Positions 1-12,000 of a stretch of 64,000 bases of DNA are shown here, in pieces. Origin of the DNA: Xiphophorus maculatus. Taxonomy: Eukaryota; Chordata; Actinopteri; Cyprinodontiformes; Poeciliidae. The notes beneath the pieces were generated by a model. It was not told the origin of the DNA. It saw nothing but the letters and a program-made list of their open reading frames with translations, and did not search any database. The translations under genes and the position numbers were made by a program. The DNA lies in assembly GCF_002775205.1 (NCBI RefSeq), contig NC_036461.1:18076015-18140014 (forward strand), read 5' to 3'. Each line of letters begins with the position of its first letter. Position 1 is the first letter of the stretch.

Positions 1-169
1 CAAACTGATTAAATTGAAACTTTTATCCGTTTCTATCCGCTACATTTTGAACAGTACAAACAAGACGCACTGGATTTATTTTTAAGCTCAAAATAACTAT
101 ATTAAATGAAGAATAAGTTATGCTACTGTGACAAAATAGCTGGGTATCTGCTGTCTTCCAAACGCTCAC

Positions 170-3100
170 CATCAAAGCTGCCTTTTTCAGTGCAGAACTT
201 AAGCAGCTCTTCATGCGTCTCTTTGGACGGCCTGAAGACAAAAACGCCGGAGTTGAAACAGTCTGGCCAACCAGGATCCGGAGCTGCAGACAACTCTTCC
301 CTCTCGAAAAGTTCATCTATGTTGGACAGCACCTGCAAACAGAACATAATTTACAAAAAAGAAAAAAGCCTCAAATGCGTTTAAGATGACATATCAAGAA
401 CAGTGGAAGTCTAAGAAGAAAATGCATATGAATCACTTTAAGCTTTAAACGTATTGTTTTTCTTACCAGTGTGTCGGCATCCATGAACACACATTTGCTG
501 TACTGCAAGAGGGTCCAGCAGTGCAGTTTGGTGATCGTTACGCCCAAGTCCGGCCGCTTCATCAGAGCCAGATTAGCTGCGTCGCACGAATCCATGACGT
601 CCACCATGATCACCTCGTCAAAAACTGAGTGCAGCGCATCCCTAAAGCACAAGCAAAAGGAATCATGCCAACATGTGTAGTGGAGGTGAAGAAAAAGCAA
701 ACCATGGGGCTGTCTGTTACCTGCAAGGCTCAGCAACATGAGGTCCAATGAGTGCCACCAGTTTCCGGGTTGTGCTGTGGTTCCGTAACGACTGGCCAAG
801 AACCATTGCTCCCTTGGCGTAGTTGTCGTTTGTGGCTAAAGTCACAAAAGCTTGGTCTGCTTTGGAAAAGAATAAAAAATGAGATTAGTTCAAGTTCTGC
901 CGACTTGCCCGGAACGCCAATTTTTCAAAGCCACTCCATCTACAGTAGGTGCCTAAATGCAAAGAGTTCCCGTCAAGCTACTGGGCGATTTGCCAGTTGT
1001 GTTAACAAGCAACTCAACAGGTGTACCTAATAAAGTTTGCAGTGAGAGTGTAGCATTACACAACAACACTGTCATTTTAAATCATCAGAGCAGCGAGTTC
1101 AGAACTGCAGTCCCACCCCATTCTGCCTCAGTTCACTTAAATCAGCAATTTTAGTGGTAAAGTAATGGATTAACCATTAAACATGCATGACTATAAACTA
1201 AAATAAATCATATTTAAACTACACAGTTTTTAAAAAAAAAAATTCTAAATACTTATTGTATTTTGCATCAACAGACTAGCAAGTAAATCAGCTCCTTCCC
1301 TCTCTGGGAATAATCCGACATACATTTTAGTCTTTTATCCTCATCCTAAAGACATAAATCAGCTCTTTAACCCTGATGTTATGTTTTTAATCAGTGTTTA
1401 ATGAGTTCACATTTTATTCCATAAACACCACGGGGGGTATTCTGTGTTGCTCTTGGGAGTTAAAGCTGTCCTGAAGCCAGCAGGCAGGGCTCATCAAGAT
1501 AAATGCTTCGGTTGATGGGGACTTTTGAGAAACCCGATCTGTGCGGCTGTGTCGCACGGTTGCTAAGGTCCGATCCAAGGAACTATAAATCGCCTATCAA
1601 TAGGCCAGTGTGTAAGAGCGGGAGCCGCCTCAGAAAGGAGAAAAAAAAAAGAAAGAAAGAGAACAAGCAGGAAGCATGTGCTGCGCTACCACAGCGTTAT
1701 CTGTGCCTACAGTAAACCTCCTGACCCACTAAGAGCTTAAAACTGGTTAAAAAGATTAATACACCCTTAATTTAAACTGGGTTTATAATTCAGTTTGACC
1801 ACATAATGGATGCTTTGTACAAAAACTACTTTTCCACACATAGAATATATTTTATTATAATAGTTTCAGTGCTTTAACATGCTAGTAGTAAAAAAATTAT
1901 ACTCCACAGGATGTTGCCAGGTCTGATGGGAAAAAAAAAAAAACTAAACATTGAAGCCACACTGTGCTGCACGTCCACACCATGAAGCAATTACATCACG
2001 TTTATTGAAAAATACCATTGAACAGGAAGTTACTGATGCTCTCTTTAGAAATAAAAGCATGCAAATAACATGTCGAGGTGTTCAAGTGGAGCTAAAAAGT
2101 AAACCGGGTCGCATTTTGAAATCGGGATCATCGAACCGAACGACCTCCATTCGTGGTTTTCTCGCCACCAGAAACGTTACAACTTGAGAGATGACATCTT
2201 GTCTCCAATTTGTGGTTCACGATTAAAGAATTACACAAACCATGCATGATAAGATTTGAAACCAACTCCCCGATGTTGCATGCTGCAGTCAAATTAGTGG
2301 TGAGGACCAAGAGAAAGGGATTGTTTAGGCACATCCAGATGCATGATTTGATAGCAGTGTGGGCAGTTTTTGAACCTGGCAAAGCCTTCCTTCTCTGAAT
2401 AGGTACAGCGAAACACCAATCTGCAATCGTTCCCATCATCTAGAAGAAGTGGCCTCCAGGTATACAGGCGCCAGCTTGCAGCAACAGTTGTTACATTTGT
2501 GTGATTGACAGTAAATATGGAGCCCTGGGGAGCAGCAGTCTTTCAGACCAAGTTAAGCTGACTCATGTTTATAAAGTGAAGTACTCAGCTTTTGGTGACA
2601 CGGGTAAGCAAAATGTTCTTCCACGTTCACCAAAGGTTCATTTAAAACAAGGTGACTTGTGTGGCTTTGAAGAACTTTGATATGAAGCATTTCCAATTTT
2701 ATTTCAATCGTGGGCATGGGCTGGCAGGAGAGCGTTTTGGTATTTGAGCTAAATAAAAAAATCTTAAAGGTACTTTAACAAAAAAAAGAAAATGTAAAAA
2801 AAAAAACCATAGCACTCATACTCCTGCTAAGATAACATGTCTACTGCAAATATGCTTTTTATTATTATTATTATAATTATTATTATCGTAATATATTGAT
2901 GTACTTCAAACCAGGGGTGTGTAACTCCACTCCTCGGTCTACAATTATTTCAAATACAGCCTTAATTTATATTCCCTTAAATAATCATGCAATGCAAAAA
3001 ACAAGCCACATCATGAGGCAATACTCTAAGATAATTTCAAACTATGTAATAAAACTGTTGCCTTGTGTCAATCAAAGCAGCAAAGGAAGTGTTTAAAGGA

Positions 3101-4228
3101 GAAGATTTGATCTTTTATAGAGAGATGGGCTGATAATTGTTGGTTAATTCATTGTGCTTTAAACAATGACTGTCAGTGTTTTATTGATTTTTTTTTTTTC
3201 ATCCAAACTCCCCAAAATGGCTTCTTTGTTGGAGCCATCTGACAGGCAGTGCAAAGCAACCTGTGCTGAAAGAGCATTGCTCAGTTATGGAGGAAACCCT
3301 GGAAAAATACTAGGAAAAGTACAAACTAGTTCTTGATTTAATGAGGATTCACAGTTGATAGTCCAGAGTCTCAAGGATTTGAGTTCTAAATGTTATTTTA
3401 CTTTTTTGCATACACTGAATGGATATACACTATATTCTAATTGTTTCCAAAAACAACAACAACAACAACAAAAAAGAGAGACATGCAGTGTGCAACCAAA
3501 CACTTCTACTCCAGAAACATCGGATATAACAGCAATCTTTGCAGGAATAGTTTTGTGTTTTGAAGTAGAAATACTTTCCACTATAAGTTTGTAGAAATGC
3601 AAGTAGATTCTCAATTGTGCTGTGGGTTCACAATTATATTTTATATAATAGTTATAAAACAGACAATGTTTCAGAAATCCTATATTTCTCTGTGAACAAG
3701 GCCGAACTTGATCTGTAACGTGGTGCAAATGTAAAATAATATTTAATGCTCCTTAGAGCAAATTTGAAGATCAAATCTGATCATTTTACAACTTGTGTAT
3801 TTTTTTTAATTAATGTAAAGATCTGGTGATAAAAGCATTTCAACGAGCTCTTCATAATACCAAACTTTCCAAACCGGATGCGCTGCCTCCGAGTGAATCT
3901 AACTTGACTTTGGTCCAAATCGTTGCAGCAACTCACCGATTTCAAGCATCAAAAATCTTTAGTAGGATCTAAAAATTTACGACATTATCAGTCGAAACGA
4001 AGCGCTTCACCGACTCCCTCACGAGAGGAGCCGGGAGGGCAGCAGCAGGTGTTTTGTTTTGTTTTTTTTTTTCCATGACGCTTCCTAAATTCGCGATATT
4101 TCAGGGGTTAAAAAAAACAGACAAGCAGTTCGCGCAGCTCCGGTCCGGCCCGGAGAGAGGCCGAGGTCCGGATGCGATGTACCGTGCAAGAGAGCATCCC
4201 GAGCCGCGCGTCGTCTCTTACCCGACAT
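170..4228 (-). CDS. gyg1: Glycogenin-1, N-terminal part (gene runs off the window start)
   Basis: Glycogenin is the self-glucosylating glycosyltransferase (GT8 family) that primes glycogen synthesis in the cytosol. Coding exons read on the minus strand are 4222-4228, 721-859, 467-641 and 170-332, joined in frame to give about 161 residues. Exon 1 encodes only Met-Ser plus one base before a GTAAGA donor, so intron 1 is 3.4 kb. The product starts [20 protein letters not shown] and carries the GT8 metal-binding DxD motif in [10 protein letters not shown] (D103/D105), one residue later than in human GYG1 because of one extra N-terminal residue. The conserved run [18 protein letters not shown] is also present. 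The last visible exon ends after GSFDG at a GTGAGC donor; the exons holding the autoglucosylated tyrosine and the glycogen-synthase-binding tail lie outside the window. GYG2 is a less likely alternative. Identity is near certain; the symbol rests on similarity and on linkage to pls1 and atr. Confidence 0.93.
860..4221 (-). other. gyg1 intron 1 (3.4 kb)
   Basis: AT-rich intron between the two-codon first exon and exon 2, with many homopolymer A/T runs. It contains a short (CAA)n tract near 3451-3472. The open frames inside it show no recognisable protein similarity, and I see no other gene. Confidence 0.7.
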
Positions 4229-4400
4229 GGTGCGCCGAGGAGAGTCCACCGGGGAGTTGGAGGTCGGGATGGGGCGGACGGCGGGTTTGCAGTGCGAAGG
4301 GCAAAGGAGCAGCAGCTGAGAGCAGTCAAACACAGGAATTAAGCCCCACATTTTCCGGCCCATGTGACCGCTGACATCTGCCACGCCCCCTGCGTTTGTT
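4229..4400 (-). promoter_or_regulatory. Probable gyg1 5'UTR and proximal promoter, GC-rich
   Basis: The stretch upstream of the gyg1 start codon, and the bases around it from about 4130, is strikingly GC- and CpG-rich against AT-rich surroundings. It contains a GC-box-like GGGGGCGTGG on the minus strand near 4383-4392. No TATA box is evident. This fits a CpG-island housekeeping promoter. The transcription start cannot be placed from sequence. Confidence 0.4.
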
Positions 4401-4870
4401 TCTTTCAGCGTAAGACCGTAATTAATTTTAGTACGTAGGCACGAAACGAATAACATCTCGCTAACATATCCCGATAGTATCATGGGAAAATATATATATT
4501 AATTTGAGTAACTCGGTTAGACGCAGTTTGATTTATTTTGAAGTAGATTATCACTTTCAATGATTACTCACTATTCAGTTTCAGACAGTTCATATATGAC
4601 ATAAGGCCAATAAAAAACAAAAAGCGATTGATAATCTATACGTGTTAGATTGTTACCATGTGATTGCTTACAAAACCATCAATAAGGTTACTGCATGTTT
4701 ACATTCATTTATACTCAGGCATATTTATGGAAAGTTGAGTGGAAGAAAAACGTTTGGGAGGGTTAAAAAAAAAGGCACCAAAAGCAACATTGATATTCGC
4801 AATGTTAAGACAATTGTGAAGCGAAGCCCATAAAATGGGGGAGGGGAGTCAATGCTTCAAAAGCTGAAAC

Positions 4871-4885
4871 CACACACACACACAC

Positions 4886-4948
<63 letters not shown>
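4871..4948. repeat. (CA)n microsatellite
   Basis: About 39 CA units with one interruption (a G at position 4890). Long enough to be polymorphic. Confidence 0.95.
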
Positions 4949-4953
<5 letters not shown>

Positions 4954-5020
4954 AACTAGGAAAATTGTTTATTGCTGAAATAAACAGATAAATGCATTTT
5001 TGCACTAAATAGTTGCATTT

Positions 5021-5120
5021 ACACACACACATACACACACACACACACACACTATATACTACTACTATATATATATATATATATATATATACTATATACT
5101 ATATATAATACTATATATAG
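5021..5120. repeat. Compound (AC)n / (TA)n microsatellite
   Basis: An AC tract of about 32 bases passes into an AT tract and then into irregular CTATATA units. Confidence 0.9.
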
Positions 5121-5856
5121 TATTTGAAGGTCATGTAACTCCATGCATAAAATCTGAAGTAACTCCAAACTGGCAGACAAAACAGAGGGATCGGACAGGG
5201 ATGAGAACCAGGATTACTGAGAGAAGTGATTAGGCGAGTGAATGGCTGCAGGGTTAGGCTGGAAATAAGTGGCATGTGGTGACATGGACAGAAGCTGAGA
5301 GAGACACAAAACTTCAATGACGGACAGAGCATCCAGTCCCTTTTATCGCTCCTATTTTGAAGCAAAAGTAGTGCTTTTAATATGCAAGTTATTGTTTTAA
5401 ATTGATTTGAAATATCACAATCTGCTCTACATACAACAGTCCTGGATTTCAGGACTTATTCCAGGTCGGATTTTTGCTTCAGTCATATATCAAGCTCTTT
5501 TTTAAAATAACAAATACATTGGATAATTCCTTTCACACACACACACAAAAAATAGTTTCCACTTTGTCAGCAATAAGCAGACCATTTGTTCGTGTCTCAA
5601 CTTAGAGGCAGCGCCTCCAAGTGGTTGTGTGTCCGCATTGCAGCTGGACGAGGCCTCAATCACTCAAACTCAACCTGTTTAGTCTTTTTCATTCAGGTTT
5701 AATGAATTGAAAAGGGATGTTTAATATTTTTGTTTTAACATGCGTCGTGATGAAATGCTTTACGTATAACCACGCTGCTATTCAGTCTACAATCAGTTAT
5801 TTGAAATGAATGAAAATCCTAAGTACTTGTACTTATCAAGCAACCCACAACAGAAC

Positions 5857-6005
5857 TATCTAGTTTGCATACTTTAGATCAACAATATTAGATTCCTTTC
5901 GTTCTTTTTTTTCTTTTCAATTTGTTATTTTGTTTGTATTTCCTTTTAATTCATGTGAAGCACTGTGAATTGCCTTGTTGCTGAAAATGTGCCGTATAAA
6001 TAAAA
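5857..6005 (+). repeat. Interspersed repeat, LINE/SINE-like 3' tail, copy 1
   Basis: This 149-bp stretch aligns along its whole length with 57191-57349 (copy 2). Shared landmarks are TATCTAGTTT at the left, a T-rich middle, AGCACT(G/T)TGAATTGCCTTG and a terminal TATAAATAAAAT. A tail of the form 'GCACTTTGAATTGCC...TATAAATAAA' is common at the 3' end of fish non-LTR elements; that family link is from memory, while the pairwise match is seen directly. Confidence 0.7.
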
Positions 6006-6020
6006 TGAGCTTCCCTAAGT

Positions 6021-6050
6021 GAACTTGTAGTGTTGCAACACTACAAGTTC
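6021..6050. repeat. Perfect 30-bp palindrome
   Basis: Positions 6021-6035 (GAACTTGTAGTGTTG) are followed with no spacer by their exact reverse complement at 6036-6050. It begins 16 bp after the end of the LINE-like tail. Confidence 0.9.
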
Positions 6051-8087
6051 CTGCAGAGAATTAATTTAACGCACAGATGTTAAACCAATCTTTGGGGGTT
6101 GCTGTCTGGATGATACTCATCATTGAGAATTGGAGTTTGACACCCTTGATCTAAGAAATTGTGTTTATTTGGAGAGGCAGTTGGTGTTTGTGCACACAAA
6201 GTTAAGTGAAGGTATTTGGATGCTGATCTGGTGTCAAGAAGGTGTGGCAAAAAAGCTTAATTCCCTCCAAAAATATCAAGAAAAGGCTAAAATATTGCAG
6301 GATGCATCTGGGTTGGATTTAAGGAAAGTTATTTTCAGCGCTCATCCGACACTCAACCAGTGGGAATATTTATGTGTGGGGCAGCCTCTTTTCTGAGAAA
6401 AATTTAGCTTAAAATGCTGTTTTGAAAGGAATATGAGATCAAAACATCCTCAAAGAGTCTCATCAATTCTGGGTAAATTTGGTGATAATCAATGCCTTTT
6501 AACCCATAGACAGGGAATATTATAGACATTAATGTCGCTAATTTTGAATGAATCCAACATATTTCTCTATAAAACCCATATAGGTTTATTGTTGAACTAC
6601 AGCATGTGGTATGAATGTGACAGATCTAACAACTCTGAAGCAGGAAAGGGTACAGAAACCTTAATTTTCTGTCAGTTTCTCAGTAGTATTTTGTATTTTC
6701 CTCCACATGTGGTTTCAGGGTCGGTGAATAATGCAGGAGGCTTATGGGAAGTCTTAGCAGCTAAGAACTGATCTGGGTTCAGGACAGCCCACCAGATGTT
6801 CACTTTGCACTTTAACAGACCAACGGGGATCTTACCCGAGATCGCCGATGAGGATGGGACGGTAACCGGAGATCGCTTCGGAGTCATGGAGCGAAACAAG
6901 GCAGATCAGGTGTCAGAGGAAGAAGAGAGCTGAGGAAGAGGCAGTATTCGCTCAGCGCCAAGGGTTAAAATGTAGATGTAATTTTAAACCAACTTATTTA
7001 ATCTGCTGCTCTAAGATAAGATGGAAGATTTTGTTCAGAGTGCAGTTGATTGTGGTTCTCTGTGTTGTTTTCAGCTAATTGGTTAAAAACCTAAAAACAG
7101 ACAACAGGAGGAAACACTGGAACTGAGGGGAAAGAGTTAATCAACATCTTTAAAAAAGTTTTTAAAAGGAGGGGCAAGCAAGTAGGTGAAAGAAAACAAA
7201 GCCACCAAAACTGCAAGCTGTTTTCTTCTCTGGACTGGTCTACTGTGGACTCTCTGCCCTTTCAGCCTGCCTGAGATTGGATGTAAGCTCCTTATTCTTG
7301 CTTCACCCTTTGCGCTCTAAATGTGATGAAACTCGGTGCATAATGTATGATATCGGTGACCATATCTACAGAAAACCTACTGGTGTTCAGACCCAAACTT
7401 TCAGGTTCCAGTTATGGAAATGGGGCCAACTCTCCTAAGATTTAGCAAATACGTGACCAAATCATGCTTTAGCAAAGTTGTGTGAAGTTTTGCGAAATTA
7501 AGTTTTATGAAGAGTGGTGATAGGTTTTCCTAACAAGTGGGCTCTTAATTACTTTTGACATAAAAAGACATTAATTGAAGTTTTAAGTGTGTACATTTCA
7601 CTGTTTTGACGTAACAGTAACAACGTTGTTACATAATTTGTGTCCCACATGGTCAGCAGGACTCACTGTGTGCATCTGCAGCAGGAAGTGTGCTCGATGT
7701 TTATGGCTAAACCCGCCTTGATCTGAACACAGATTGGAAGAGCATATGTAAGATTATCTTTGGGTTAGCAAAATGTTCAAAAATAGCTATAAATCCAGTG
7801 TGATTCAAGTTAATATATATGAAATCTGTTATTTTATGTTTTCATCTGAAACATGTCACATTCACATATATAGCTGAAGTTTACTTTATTTGACCTTTGT
7901 GAAAAGGTGAAAATACCAGTTTCCTGTTACTTAAGGTGGTATATGCAAACATGTAAAAAAAAATCAATTAAAAATAATAAAATATTTGTTTGTATTAAAA
8001 AAGAAAACTGTGACCAAACACTCTCAAACTGAGTCTGGTACTTCCACTGGAAAAAAACCAATATGTTACAAACATAAACATTAGTCA

Positions 8088-8150
8088 TTTTATAGGACAG
8101 ACCAGCACAAAGTAGCACCAGCACCTAATTGTGAAGTGGAACAAAAATCA
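8088..8150. repeat. Diverged interspersed repeat fragment
   Basis: Shares the landmark '(T)TTAT..GA(C/T)AGACCA.CACAAAGTAGCAC...TAATTGTGAAGTGGA' with fragments at about 34947-35000 and 41217-41275. It looks like a degraded copy of a high-copy fish repeat. The element class is not certain. Confidence 0.45.
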
Positions 8151-9077
8151 GCAATGGTTTTCAAAATCCAAAAAAAGAGAAAAACCATAGCGTGGATCTT
8201 GTGAGCACCCTGCAATAATTATGTTACTTTTGCATGCAATTAGCTAAAGTAGATTTTATTTAGGGTATCAGTGCAAAAGACTTTTTTTTAGGAAAATAAT
8301 TTATGATTCTTACTTATTTACGTCCACTTTCTTTGGAAATTAAAGATTTGTTTTTGTGCTGTGGTCTTTTGTGATATTTCAGATTACTTCCTAGATATTT
8401 CTAAAGAGATTGTTTTATGCTGATAACACAGCTACATGCGTTTTTATAAGCCTGTCTGTTGATCCCAAATGATTGATAAAACATATTTGAACACTTTTTG
8501 CTCCCCTGTTGCCCGACTCGTGGATGAATTTCCTGTTATGGATAATGGCACGATGACGTGGTTAAATGTTAACTGTCCAGCTACGCCCGTCCTAGGTCCA
8601 GGCGGACCAAAGGTCCACTGTGAGCCTTCTTCCAGTGACTCCACCTGGCAGTGGTAATCAGCTGTCCAGCTTCTCCTCTATCCACCGTCTTTTCTGTACC
8701 AGCGTGAAGCTGCGGAGCTCAGAAAGACACGACTCCTGCAGCGAGGCCTTAAAACGAGGTACAAGCCACTTCCTCTTCTTCGTTTCCACTTTAGTTTCTT
8801 TAAGAAAGTCTGAAAAGGGTAACCTTTAGTTAATGGTAAATGCTGACGCTTCAGAAAAGGTGCAAAACCTCTGAGGCGTGTCTAAAAAGTTAGTGAATGC
8901 TTTATGATTATTTGTTCCATTTAAAACTTTCAGTAAATTTGTGTGCTGCCTTCGCCAGGATTTATCTCCTTTATGAAAAGAAAAATATTGGACATTTCTG
9001 TGTGTGTTTTTATGTTGTTGGCGTGTGTGTGGGTATGGGCGTGTGTGTGTTTTAGGTTGAAGAAAACAGGAGCCACC

Positions 9078-12000
9078 ATGGAAAACCGCTACACACAGAT
9101 TTCCAAAGAGGATCTGGAAGACCTTAAAGAGGCCTTTGATAAAATTGGTCGGTTTCATTCTTTTTTTTGTCATCACACTTGCATGCACAATCTAAACTTG
9201 CAGGTTTATTGCTGCGATTACAGACCGTAGTTAGACTTTTACTGCCTGCTATAAACCACATAACAGTACAAGTCTTATAAAAAAATATTTTACTGTCTGA
9301 ATTGTCGCCTGTAGGGAATTTGTGAATAATGTTTCCATTTCCTATAGTGACATTTTGTAGGTTTTACCACCTAAAGATCATAGTCTTTCATTTTAAAATG
9401 TTAACATAAAAAATCGACTATAATGATAGTGGATATTGCACTGTAAATATAAATCAGTTGGAGTTAGCGGATTAGGGGTGTTAGCATGGCTTACTGCCCA
9501 GGGTGGCAAGACCTGAGGGGCAAGATGGACACTTTTAGAAAAAAGTTGGGCAAGTTTTTATTATTTATTTGCTCGTCCACTCAGAGGGAAGTGAGTGTGT
9601 GTGTGTGCTGTTCACTGTGTAATCTCTATAGGGAAATGTTCACAGCTGATGATGCTGAAGTTTGTGTGTTTTTTTGAAGTTCTGGTTCTGGTTCAACTGG
9701 GATTGTTTCACTGTTTTTAAGGAACCTGGACTGCATTTGATCACCTCTAAACCTGACACAAAATGACCTAATCTGATCTGGAGTCTTTAAGAAAAAGAAC
9801 AGGAGATATGTAGTTTTTTAAATTTTTATTTAATAGTAAAAGCTTGGTGTGCATGACGGTTGGATGTGGGAAAGAAGCATAAGGGGGTTGGGCAGGTGGA
9901 TACTGAAGCTGTTTGAATCGCATTATAAATGCACAAGAAGTTGATGCAGTAAAAAATTAAACATATTGTTGGAATGTAGTAAAAATATGGAGGCATGAAG
10001 AAGTTCAGTTTATGGTTTGGGGATCTTGGCGAGCTGGACTGAAGGAATTTGACTAAAATGGACCCTTAATGAGGGATTCCCACATGAAGCTGATGCTTTT
10101 TTAAAATCTGGGAGTGATTTGTGTGCAGCTAAATATACACACTGTATCTTGTTTTTCATTTTGACCATTGACTTTGACTGTCTTTTAGTGAAAACATTGT
10201 CAAAATCAGGAAGGATTTAACAAATTAAAAGATCAAGTATCGTTAACAACCAGGAAAGAGAGGACTTTCGCAGTAAAATAAAAGTGAAACCGGCAGAGTT
10301 GCATGTGATTTTCACTGATTTTGTTTTCCTTTCTTCTGTTGACATAATGAAACGTGATTAGACACACTACTGTATTCATATGCACACTCTCAGATACAAC
10401 ATGATTTAATAATTTCAACAAACTAGTTTACCTTTGTATTTTTTTAGACAAGCGTTTATTGCTTTGAGTCGGTTCTTCTGGGCTTTTTATCCATTGTTGC
10501 ATATTATTTGTTTTAAAAATATATCTGAGTTTAATGCAGCTGATCATCTGTGATTAAATGAAACCAGGTCTTGGTTGGAGGATAAGCATTCAGTCATGTT
10601 AGAAGAAAGTTGTAGACAGTGAGAAATTACATGGACATGCTGGTGCAAGACTTTAGATTATCATGGCTTTCTATATGTGACAAGTTGTTCCAGCGATTAG
10701 TAGCTGGTCATTGAACCCGGAAGCAATCAATCCACTCTTTGCTGTATCATCACAAATGATTTTGTGGTTTTATGTGCCTCTTGCAGTGTGTTAGCACTCT
10801 AACGTGTGCTGTGGTGCACAAAATACAAGAAATGCTTGGAGTTTAATTAGATTTGTAGGTATCTTAATTGGCTCATATCAAGTAAGTATAGTTTCTTTTT
10901 TTTTACTTCCTGATGAATACATAATCAACTTAGGGAATACCCCCAAACATTCTTTATAATTGTGTCATTTCTATTTGGAAATGACTGTGGAGTCAGTAGG
11001 AAATTATAAATCAAGACCGGTAAGCTGTTGTGATGTTTGTCTATACAAGGTTTTATTCTTCTTCTGCTTCTTTGCCCAGATATTGACCATAGCGGCTATG
11101 TGAGCGACTTCGAGCTCCAGGAGCTGTTCAGAGAAGCCAGCCTCCACCTGCCCGGCTACAAAGTGCGAGAAATCGTCGAGACCTTCATCGCCGGAGACAC
11201 GAACAAAGACGAAAAAATCAGCTTCAACGAATTTGTTTCTGTAAGTCTCGCACTGACAAAGATCCGACTCGCTCTTCCCCATGTGGGCTGACACAGTCTG
11301 TTTATGATCAGATTTACCAAGAGCTGAAGAGTAAGGAGTTCAGCGAGACGTTCAGAAAGCTCCTAACCAGGAAAGTCGGGATCAACTCCTTTGGAGGCAC
11401 GTCGGGAGTTTCCTGTGAGGGAACGCAGCACTCCTATTCAGGTGAGGCAAACGTCACGCTCATGCATGCTGACCCTTTTATGATGTGGTACCAGGGTAGT
11501 TAATTAATTGAGACGTTGTTGCAAGTGTGTGTGTGGGCGTGTGTGTGTGTGTGAGAGAGAGAAAGTGTGTGCATAAATAAATGGAGGTCAAAGGATCCAT
11601 GGTTTGGACCATTTTTACCAAATGATTTGATGGGCATTTTTGTTTTATGCCTTTATGCTGATGACCCAAGTCCATCCTGTTGCAATCATTTACATTCTGA
11701 AGTCAGCTAATTAGTAGACAGAATTTATTTATGTGTAATTTAATCGTAATATATAAACAATTGACCTGTGAAGGCCTTGTGCATTGGAGACATGGAAAAC
11801 ATGTAGACTAACGTCTGATGAGAACAAATTTCATTTTTCTGGCCTATCCATTCAAAAGCCCTATTTGTGATGGAAAACTAATATAGCACATCACCCTGAA
11901 AACATAATCCGTGTAACTTGGTGGTGGCGGCATCATGCTGTGGGTAGGCTTTTCTTTTCTTCACCAAGGAAAGAAACGTTTACGGGACGATGGATGGAGC

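Larger units (their letters stand above)
4401..9077. other. Intergenic region between gyg1 and pls1 (divergent promoters)
   Basis: gyg1 (minus) and pls1 (plus) are transcribed away from each other across this 4.7 kb. It holds microsatellites (4871-4948, 5021-5120), a LINE-like 3' tail (5857-6005), a perfect palindrome (6021-6050) and a diverged interspersed repeat (about 8088-8150). Non-coding first exon(s) of pls1 probably lie in 7.0-8.9 kb, but I cannot place them; a purine-rich to pyrimidine-rich switch near 7150-7290 is one candidate. The 88-codon plus-strand frame at 6130-6396 has no recognisable similarity. Confidence 0.6.

Noticed and set aside
4085-4483. 132-codon minus-strand frame across the gyg1 first exon
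   Set aside because: It arises from the GC-rich promoter and reads through the gyg1 donor. Glycogenin uses only the first two codons at 4222-4228.
4871-5120. CRISPR-like or centromeric array
   Set aside because: These are simple CA/TA microsatellites without spacers; nothing prokaryotic occurs in the window.
6130-6396. 88-codon plus-strand frame in intergenic DNA
   Set aside because: No recognisable domain, AT-rich codon use and adjacent repeat sequence; chance is the simplest reading.
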